A stretch of 34,373 nucleotides of DNA from positions 1 to 34,373 of the forward strand of contig JAJZVP010000010.1 of NCBI GenBank assembly GCA_021845615.1, written 5' to 3'. Positions 30,120 through 34,373 of the stretch are shown in pieces. A program made the position numbers and the translations under genes. The first letter of the stretch is position 1. Each line of letters opens with the position of its first letter. The notes under the pieces were generated by a model that worked only from the letters and a program-made list of their open reading frames with translations, ran no database searches and was not told the origin of the DNA. This stretch comes from a bacterium (lineage in GTDB: Bacteria > Vulcanimicrobiota > Vulcanimicrobiia > Vulcanimicrobiales > Vulcanimicrobiaceae).

Positions 30120-33066
30120 CCGCGCGGACGCGCCGCGCCGTCACCTTCGCCAAGACGTCGTTCTCGCGCAACTGCTCTGCGGTCGGGGAGACCGGCGCGC
30201 TCTGCAACGAACCGATCTCGGTTTGCACGCGCTCGCGGATTCGATCGCGCAAGAAATCATCGTCCTGGTCGGCATGCGGGCTCGAGGTGAGGCTCGCGCG
30301 CAGGAGCGCGAGCCGAGCGAGCAGTGCCGAACGCCGCGCGCTCGCCGGTTGCCGGCGAATCACCGCCTCCCGCGCATCGAGCGCGTTGAGCGCCGCGTCG
30401 ATCGACGAGAGCATCGCAAACGCTCGCCGCGTCGCCCGTTGCGCCGCACGGTACGCAGCGATCGGCGCGTGCATCCGCGGATCGGGCGCGACGGTGAAAC
30501 GACGTGTGAAGACCCGCCCGTCGAGCGTGAGTTTCGCGGTGTAGATCCCGGGAAGCACGGAGGCGCCGCCGGAGTAGCCGCGGTTCCAACGCGGTGCGCT
30601 CTTCCAGGGAATCGGCGGATCCTCGCTGAGATCCCACACGATCCGGCCGATTCCAGCGCGATTGGGGAGATCGGTGAGATGTCGAACGACCCGTCCTCGC
30701 GCATCGAGAATGTCGATGCGCGGGGCGTTCCGGCTCGGATCTGTTTGGTAGTAGGAGAATATTGCGCCGTAGGGCGCGGATTCACCGTCTGCACGCGTGT
30801 TCCACCACGAATTTTCATTCAGGAGATACGCCGTGCGAGGCGCAAAGAATGCCGCCCCGGCGCGCTGCGCGCGCGCGAGGCCCTGGAGTGACGAGGCATC
30901 GTCGAGGATATAGAGCCCGCGGCCGTGCGTGGCGACGAGGAGATCGTTGCGTTGCGGTTGCACCACGATCGCGCGCACCGATACCGGCGGCATCGCGTCG
31001 TTGATGCGCGTCCACCGTGCGCCGCGATCCCAGGAGGCTTCGATTCCGCGCTCCATCCCGAGATAGAGCAGGCCCGGCGTTCGCGGATCGACCGTAATGC
31101 AGCGGGCGGATTCCAACGGAAGGCCGCGATCGATGCGCCGCCAATGCGCGCCGTAATCGTCGGTTCTGAAGACGTAGGGATGCGCGTCGCCGACCATATG
31201 TGCGTCCTCGATGGCGTACGCCGCTCCCGCACGACGGGGCGAGAGCGCGATGGACGCGAAACGTCCGAAGCGGATCGCATCGGGTGGGGTCACGTTCCGC
31301 CAATGTTTTCCACCGTCGCGCGTGAGTTGAATGAGCCCGTCGTCGGTCCCCACCCATATTTCGCCACGCCGAAGCGTCGAGGGCACGATCGTCAGAATCG
31401 TGTCGGAGGTCTCCGCGCCGGTACCGTCGAGGGTGATCCCGCCGGTCATTTTTTCGTGTGCGAGATCGTGCAGCGTGAGATCGGGGCTCAGCACGCTCCA
31501 GTGCTGCCCGCGATCCGTCGTTGCAAAGAGCACGTCACCCGCGGTGTACAGGCGGTGCGGATCGAAGGGGTCGAAGGCTAACGGCGTCTCCCAATTAAAG
31601 CGATAGCGCAGCTCCGAAGGCGGAACGACGTTTTGATCGCGAAGGTATGGTGAGAGATCGCGCGTTTCACCGGTCGCGAGATCGACCGAGTTTAACGTGG
31701 TGTCGTAGTTCCCGCCGGCGGAGGTCGTCCAAATCAGCTTCGAATCGGTCGGATCTGGATATGCCGCCGTTCCGTCGCCGCCGCCGACGCTGCGCCACGC
31801 GCTCGCCGAGAATCCCGAGGGATCGGGCATCGCGACGTGCGCGCAATAGATGCCGTTATCTTGTAACGGCACGCAGGCGCGATAATTCCATCCCGCGCTG
31901 ACGCCGACCCTATAGAGTTGCGAGATCGGCAGCACCTTTCTCCACGTCCATCGCTTGCCGCCGTCGTCGCTCATCGCGAGGCCACCGTCGTCGGCTTCGA
32001 GGATACGAACGCCGTCGCTCGAGATCCACATGTCGTGATGGTCGCCGTGCGTTCCACGCCCCGTGATATGCCAGCGCACGCCGCCGTCGGTGCTCTCGGT
32101 GAGATGCACCGATGCGGACCACAGATGATTTTCGTTTTTCGGGTCGACGGTGAGATGCGTGAAATAAAACGGGCGTTCGTCGATCGTCGAATCGTTGCTG
32201 ACGTTGCGCCACCGTTTGCCGCCGTCGCTCGATCGCCAGAGCAAGCCGTGCTTCGATTGCAACAACGCGTAGATGCGCGACGGATTCGACGGCGCGAAGG
32301 CAACGGCGATGCGCCCGAGCGGCCCTTTCGGCAGCCCCGGGGCTTGGACGCGCTGCCAGGTCGCGCCACCGTCGATCGAGCGATAGAGTCCGTCGAGCGG
32401 ACCGCCGCTCTGCAGGCTCCAGCCGGTTCGGCGCATCGTCCACGCTCCGGCGAGAATCTCGCGCGGGTTCTTCGGATTCATCGCCATATCGGAGATCCCG
32501 GTTCGCGGATCGAGAAAGAACGTGTGCCGCCACGTCGCGCCGTCGTTCTCGGTGACGTAGATTCCGCGATCGGTCGTCGCCGCAAACGGGTCGCCGAGCA
32601 CGCCGACGACGACGTGCGCCGGATTCGTTGGATCGATGAGAATCGAGGAGATCGAACTCTGCGGCAGTGCGAGCGAACGAATCCAGTGCGCTCCGCCATC
32701 GGTGCTGCGATAGAGGCCGTCACCGAGGCTCACGTCGTTGCGCGGATTCGCCTCGCCGGTGCCGACCCAGATCGTCGCCGGATCGACGGGATCGATCGCC
32801 ACGGCGCCGATCGCGCTCACGGGTTCGCGGTCGAAGATCGGGCGGAAATGCAGCCCACCGTCGTCGCTACGCCAAACGCCGCCGCCCGCACTCCCTACCA
32901 ACACGAGCATGGGGTCGCGATCGCTTCCCGCAACACTGCTCGCGCGACCGCCCGAGATCGCCGGCCCCACCGAGCGCCACGGCACCGAGCCGAGCGGGGG
33001 ATTGAGGCGCCCTGCCCCCAGCAGCACGGCGAGCATCGGCAAGAGCAGCGCGGTTCGAACGTTCAT
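30085..33066 (-). CDS. secreted Asp-box beta-propeller protein (sialidase/VPS10-like)
   Basis: The 993-residue protein has a signal peptide (ALLLPMLAVLLGAGRL). At least eleven Asp-box turns of the S-x-D-G-G-x-x-W kind follow, for example VWRSDDGGLHF, LYRSTDGGAHW, LYRSIDGGATW, LWRSSDGGKRW, LTESTDGGVRW, LFATTDRGQHW and IQLTRDGGKHW. They build two linked beta-propellers of the sortilin/VPS10 or sialidase-like type. The last 250 residues hold a beta-sandwich (ILDARGRVVRHLTDLP, GIYTAKLTLDGRVFTRRF) and a helical tail. Related proteins are often annotated glycosyl hydrolase, but no sialidase catalytic set (Arg triad, Tyr, Glu) is obvious, so a binding or structural role is more likely. Confidence 0.9.
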   Translation of the reverse strand: MNVRTALLLPMLAVLLGAGRLNPPLGSVPWRSVGPAISGGRASSVAGSDRDPMLVLVGSAGGGVWRSDDGGLHFRPIFDREPVSAIGAVAIDPVDPATIWVGTGEANPRNDVSLGDGLYRSTDGGAHWIRSLALPQSSISSILIDPTNPAHVVVGVLGDPFAATTDRGIYVTENDGATWRHTFFLDPRTGISDMAMNPKNPREILAGAWTMRRTGWSLQSGGPLDGLYRSIDGGATWQRVQAPGLPKGPLGRIAVAFAPSNPSRIYALLQSKHGLLWRSSDGGKRWRNVSNDSTIDERPFYFTHLTVDPKNENHLWSASVHLTESTDGGVRWHITGRGTHGDHHDMWISSDGVRILEADDGGLAMSDDGGKRWTWRKVLPISQLYRVGVSAGWNYRACVPLQDNGIYCAHVAMPDPSGFSASAWRSVGGGDGTAAYPDPTDSKLIWTTSAGGNYDTTLNSVDLATGETRDLSPYLRDQNVVPPSELRYRFNWETPLAFDPFDPHRLYTAGDVLFATTDRGQHWSVLSPDLTLHDLAHEKMTGGITLDGTGAETSDTILTIVPSTLRRGEIWVGTDDGLIQLTRDGGKHWRNVTPPDAIRFGRFASIALSPRRAGAAYAIEDAHMVGDAHPYVFRTDDYGAHWRRIDRGLPLESARCITVDPRTPGLLYLGMERGIEASWDRGARWTRINDAMPPVSVRAIVVQPQRNDLLVATHGRGLYILDDASSLQGLARAQRAGAAFFAPRTAYLLNENSWWNTRADGESAPYGAIFSYYQTDPSRNAPRIDILDARGRVVRHLTDLPNRAGIGRIVWDLSEDPPIPWKSAPRWNRGYSGGASVLPGIYTAKLTLDGRVFTRRFTVAPDPRMHAPIAAYRAAQRATRRAFAMLSSIDAALNALDAREAVIRRQPASARRSALLARLALLRASLTSSPHADQDDDFLRDRIRERVQTEIGSLQSAPVSPTAEQLRENDVLAKVTARRVRAVMAWLSGAASP

Positions 33067-33144
33067 AGCGGCCGCGCTTGGCGATTAGCATACGAAAACC
33101 ATGCGGGGGGCGTGCCGACGGCCTCCGAAATACCCATCGGAACT

Positions 33145-34164
33145 ATGAGTTGCGACTGTCGTAAACCGATCGAGCCGACGCTTCCTACGCGCGGCACGCT
33201 CTTTCTCCGCACGGATATCGATCATCTTCGCGTGAAAATCGAACGCGCGCTCCCGAACCTTACGATGGAGCGCTCGTGGATGCGCGTCGCCGGGAGTTCC
33301 GAAGATCTTCGCGGGTACGTCGCGCGGCTCGCTGCGGCGATCACCTCGGTGGAGTCGGAGCGCCTGCACGCGCTCGTGGTTCCAAACGACGAGCAGCTCA
33401 CCGTCGATCGCGCGTTCGAAAGCACACCGTTTGCGGTATTACAGCGACGGATCGAATTCGACTGGCTCGGCGCTGCTATCGAGCGCCGCGCATTCACCAC
33501 GCATTTTCAGCCGATCTTCGAGGCTGCCGAGCCGACGCGCATCTTTGCACGCGAGGCGTTGTTGCGACTCGCGGATTCGAGCGTCCCCATCGGGCGCATA
33601 TTCAGCGTCGCCCAAGAGATTCGGCTCGCGCCGGCGCTCGATCGCGTCGCGCGCGAGAGCGCCATCGAAAGCTTTGCGGCGGCTGGGTTCGCCGGCAAGC
33701 TCTTCATGAATTTCATTCCGTCATCGATCTACGATCCGGTCACGTGTCTCGCGACCACCTTCGCCGCCCTGGAACGCAGCGGCATTCCCTTCGATCGCGT
33801 CGTTATGGAGGTCGTCGAGAGCGAGCGCGTCGATGACGTTCCGCACTTACTCCGCGTTCTCGATTTCTATCGCGAACGCGGCGTCGCCATCGCGCTCGAC
33901 GATCTCGGTTCCGGTTTCTCATCGCTCAATATGCTCGGAATGCTGCGCCCCGATTACGTCAAACTCGATATCGCGCTGATCGCCGGCATCCACCTCGACC
34001 CGTTTAAGGCGACGCTCGCGCGGCGCTTGATCGAACTAGCGAAGGAACTACAACTCGCCGTCATCGCCGAAGGAATCGAGCGCCCCGAGGAGCTTGCGTG
34101 GGCGGCGGCACAGGGCGTCGATTACGTGCAAGGCTTCCTTTTGGCCCGGCCCGCCGCGGCATAA
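33145..34164 (+). CDS. EAL-domain c-di-GMP phosphodiesterase
   Basis: The 339-residue protein starts at the ATG at 33145; the listed start at 31918 is within the antisense Asp-box gene. Residues 1-105 form an N-terminal region with a CDC near the start and a helical segment, with no recognised sensor domain. Residues about 117-338 form the EAL domain, which cuts c-di-GMP to pGpG. The catalytic residues are all present: Glu137 (REALLRL), Asn189, Glu222 (MEVVES), Asp252 and Asp253 (LDDLGSGFSS), Lys273 (YVKLD), Glu309 (AEGIE) and Gln329 (QGFLL). It should be active and would lower c-di-GMP, favouring motility over biofilm growth. No GGDEF domain or transmembrane segment is visible. Confidence 0.93.
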   Translation: MSCDCRKPIEPTLPTRGTLFLRTDIDHLRVKIERALPNLTMERSWMRVAGSSEDLRGYVARLAAAITSVESERLHALVVPNDEQLTVDRAFESTPFAVLQRRIEFDWLGAAIERRAFTTHFQPIFEAAEPTRIFAREALLRLADSSVPIGRIFSVAQEIRLAPALDRVARESAIESFAAAGFAGKLFMNFIPSSIYDPVTCLATTFAALERSGIPFDRVVMEVVESERVDDVPHLLRVLDFYRERGVAIALDDLGSGFSSLNMLGMLRPDYVKLDIALIAGIHLDPFKATLARRLIELAKELQLAVIAEGIERPEELAWAAAQGVDYVQGFLLARPAAA

Positions 34165-34165
34165 A

Positions 34166-34200
34166 AAACGCTCCTCACCTACCAGGGATGAGGAGCGTTT
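34166..34200 (-). terminator. terminator of tRNA-Ser and the EAL gene
   Basis: AAACGCTCCTCA and TGAGGAGCGTTT form a 12-bp stem. On the minus strand the stem is followed by TTTTTTATGCC, a good intrinsic terminator for the tRNA-Ser transcript. On the plus strand only TTTCGT follows, so termination of the EAL gene is weaker. Confidence 0.85.
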
Positions 34201-34206
34201 CGTACG

Positions 34207-34297
34207 TGGCGGAGAGGGAGAGATTCGAACTCTCGAGACGCTCATCACGTCTGCCCGCTTTCGAGGCGGGTGCCTTCAACCGCTCGACCACCTCTCC
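34207..34297 (-). tRNA. tRNA-Ser (CGA)
   Basis: The minus strand reads acceptor GGAGAGG/CCTCTCC with discriminator G and an encoded CCA. It has a long variable arm (class II) and anticodon arm CCCGC-CTCGAAA-GCGGG with anticodon CGA, reading UCG. The D-arm is GGTCGAGCGGTTGAAGGC and the T-arm GAGTTCGAATC. It is followed by its own terminator. Confidence 0.96.
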
Positions 34298-34373
34298 ACG
34301 TTGCGACGCGGGTGCGACGCCCGTACTACCGCGGCGCTTCGCGATTCCCTTCCCGACGCGCGCGAAAAAATGC

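Noticed and set aside
31918-33144. upstream extension of the EAL-domain ORF
   Set aside because: This part is antisense to the Asp-box protein gene and reads as Arg- and Ala-rich sequence. The EAL protein starts naturally at 33145.

Overview
The window is high-GC, gene-dense bacterial chromosome. It holds single tRNA genes, a bacterial type A RNase P RNA, a rapZ-yvcK pair, a reverse-transsulfuration pair and many 1-8 nt gene overlaps. These traits fit a deep-branching, high-GC bacterium. A lineage such as Eremiobacterota (WPS-2) would match the gene style, but that is a low-confidence guess because no phylogenetic marker was tested.

Region 1 (1-4450) is accessory chromosome. It has tRNA-Ile(GAT), two small secreted proteins of unknown function, traces of decayed insertion-sequence DNA, a DUF4382-type lipoprotein, and an FkbM-family methyltransferase whose frame runs into a convergent tRNA-Ala(TGC).

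Region 2 (4504-13978) is an integrated mobile element of about 9.4 kb in the 3' end of tRNA-Ala(GGC). A 35-bp perfect direct repeat bounds it, and even the tRNA's terminator is duplicated. Paired GTTGCCA repeats that look like integrase arm sites lie just inside both ends. One strand carries a compact run: HTH excisionase-like gene, primase zinc-finger gene, Toprim-RepA helicase gene, an unknown gene, a serine recombinase and a tyrosine integrase. Probable cargo sits at the two ends: a small ORF plus a DUF6414-like gene at the left, and two translationally coupled exported proteins at the right. An unknown gene is transcribed away from the HTH gene across a palindrome-rich control region. No capsid, portal, terminase, relaxase or conjugation gene is visible, so this resembles a plasmid- or satellite-like integrative element. 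It is the most novel part of the window.

Region 3 (14150-24634) is core chromosome: rnpB, a DUF1858 redox-disulfide protein, a DUF2203 protein divergent from rapZ with overlapping start codons, and yvcK, here with an added membrane anchor. A small lipoprotein, cystathionine beta-synthase plus a cystathionine gamma-synthase/lyase, an exported protein coupled to an esterase, and a GH35-like glycosidase with an atypical acid/base site follow.

Region 4 (24669-34373) holds tRNA-Leu(CAA), aroA coupled to a methyltransferase-like protein with a proline-rich tail, an FmdB zinc ribbon, an SRPBCC protein, an M20 amidohydrolase, a protein of unknown function, a 993-residue Asp-box beta-propeller protein, an EAL-domain c-di-GMP phosphodiesterase and tRNA-Ser(CGA).
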